DNA of 6,772 nucleotides, taken from contig DQHR01000069.1 in NCBI GenBank assembly GCA_003531155.1, positions 770 to 7,541 of the forward strand, written 5' to 3'. The stretch's first letter is position 1. Every line of letters starts with the position of its first letter. Below the pieces are notes generated by a model. The model was not told where the DNA came from and did not search any database. It worked only from the letters and a program-made list of their open reading frames with translations. Source of the DNA: Bacteroidales bacterium (GTDB taxonomy: Bacteria; Bacteroidota; Bacteroidia; Bacteroidales; Tenuifilaceae). This document shows, piece after piece, positions 6,491 to 6,772 of the stretch. A program made the translations under genes and the position numbers.

Positions 6491-6772
6491 TAGTAATTAT
6501 CAAGCAATTCTTTTGATATCTGAGTATTCCCTTTAAAAAATTTGTTTATTTGAGTAATATCTAATTCCTGATCATAATTTCTTATATATTTCAAATCTGA
6601 ATCGGTTATTTTTCCCGTAGATATATTTAAAAACTTAACTCTAAAAGGGTCTGAAAGAAAAAGATAGATCTCATTTTCGCTTTTCCATGACGCAAAAATG
6701 GGGTTAAAGTTAAGTAAGTAAGAATAAAGCAGAGTTTTAGTCGAAAAGTCTTCTACGACTAATCTGTTTACT
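6487..6772 (-). CDS. Hypothetical protein, C-terminal 94 residues (5' end beyond window)
   Basis: Reading the minus strand from the right edge, one frame stays open for 94 codons to a TAA at 6489-6487. It contains no usable ATG near its visible beginning, so the start lies outside the window. The peptide opens VNRLVVEDFSTKTLLYSYLL, continues through NPIFASWKSENEIYLFLSD and FRVKFLNISTGKITDSDL, and ends ISKELLDNYY. The alternating hydrophobic pattern, with SxxNEIYLF followed by VKFLNISTGKI, suggests beta strands like those of a beta-propeller repeat, but I do not recognise the family. Such a long open frame is unlikely by chance in DNA this AT-rich, and composition resembles ordinary protein. 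It converges on the permease gene with a 4-bp stop-codon overlap and no room for an intergenic terminator. Confidence 0.7.
   Translation of the reverse strand, partial: VNRLVVEDFSTKTLLYSYLLNFNPIFASWKSENEIYLFLSDPFRVKFLNISTGKITDSDLKYIRNYDQELDITQINKFFKGNTQISKELLDNYY

Noticed and set aside
1..6772. Search for tRNA/rRNA, CRISPR array, insertion sequence, toxin-antitoxin or defence cluster
   Set aside because: No cloverleaf, spaced repeat array, transposase-like frame or terminal inverted repeats were seen; nearly all the sequence is accounted for by housekeeping genes.

Overview
The window looks like ordinary chromosome from an AT-rich member of the Bacteroidota, probably a Bacteroidales-type organism. 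This rests on gene architecture and expression signals, not on a database search. The supporting architectures are a viroplasmin-RNase H fusion, a PiT phosphate permease with a PhoU-like C-terminal domain in the same chain, and a GH171/DUF1343 secreted muramidase. No gene has a recognisable Shine-Dalgarno sequence, and the weak promoter candidates resemble the TAnnTTTG type.

Layout, left to right. (1) Bases 1-726 (+) are the C-terminal 241 codons of a class I/II PLP aminotransferase, cut by the window edge and closed by a strong hairpin terminator (745-774). (2) A 125-bp gap holds a perfect 20-bp inverted repeat and leads into a probable two-gene unit: a secreted NamZ-like exo-N-acetylmuramidase (852-2027) and, 20 bp later, ribonuclease HI (2048-2680). 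(3) A symmetrical terminator (2701-2730) separates that unit from the convergent PiT-PhoU-like phosphate transporter (2750-4987, -). (4) A 258-bp AT-rich divergent intergenic region contains three in-phase 11-bp direct repeats (TTAACA-type) on the transporter's strand, which resemble a Pho box, plus a separate perfect inverted repeat. (5) A LolC/LolE-type lipoprotein-release permease (5246-6490, +) appears to start at TTG. (6) A further minus-strand coding region (6487-6772) enters from the right edge. It has no start codon in the window, and its stop codon overlaps the permease stop codon by 4 bp.

The genes are mostly unrelated housekeeping and envelope functions: amino-acid metabolism, peptidoglycan turnover, RNA/DNA hybrid removal, phosphate import and lipoprotein trafficking. 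I see no mobile element, tRNA/rRNA, CRISPR array or defence-type cluster, and no convincing undescribed multi-gene system. The most useful leads are the Pho-box-like repeats in front of the phosphate transporter, the hidden convergent gene at the right edge, and the operator-like palindrome before the muramidase gene.
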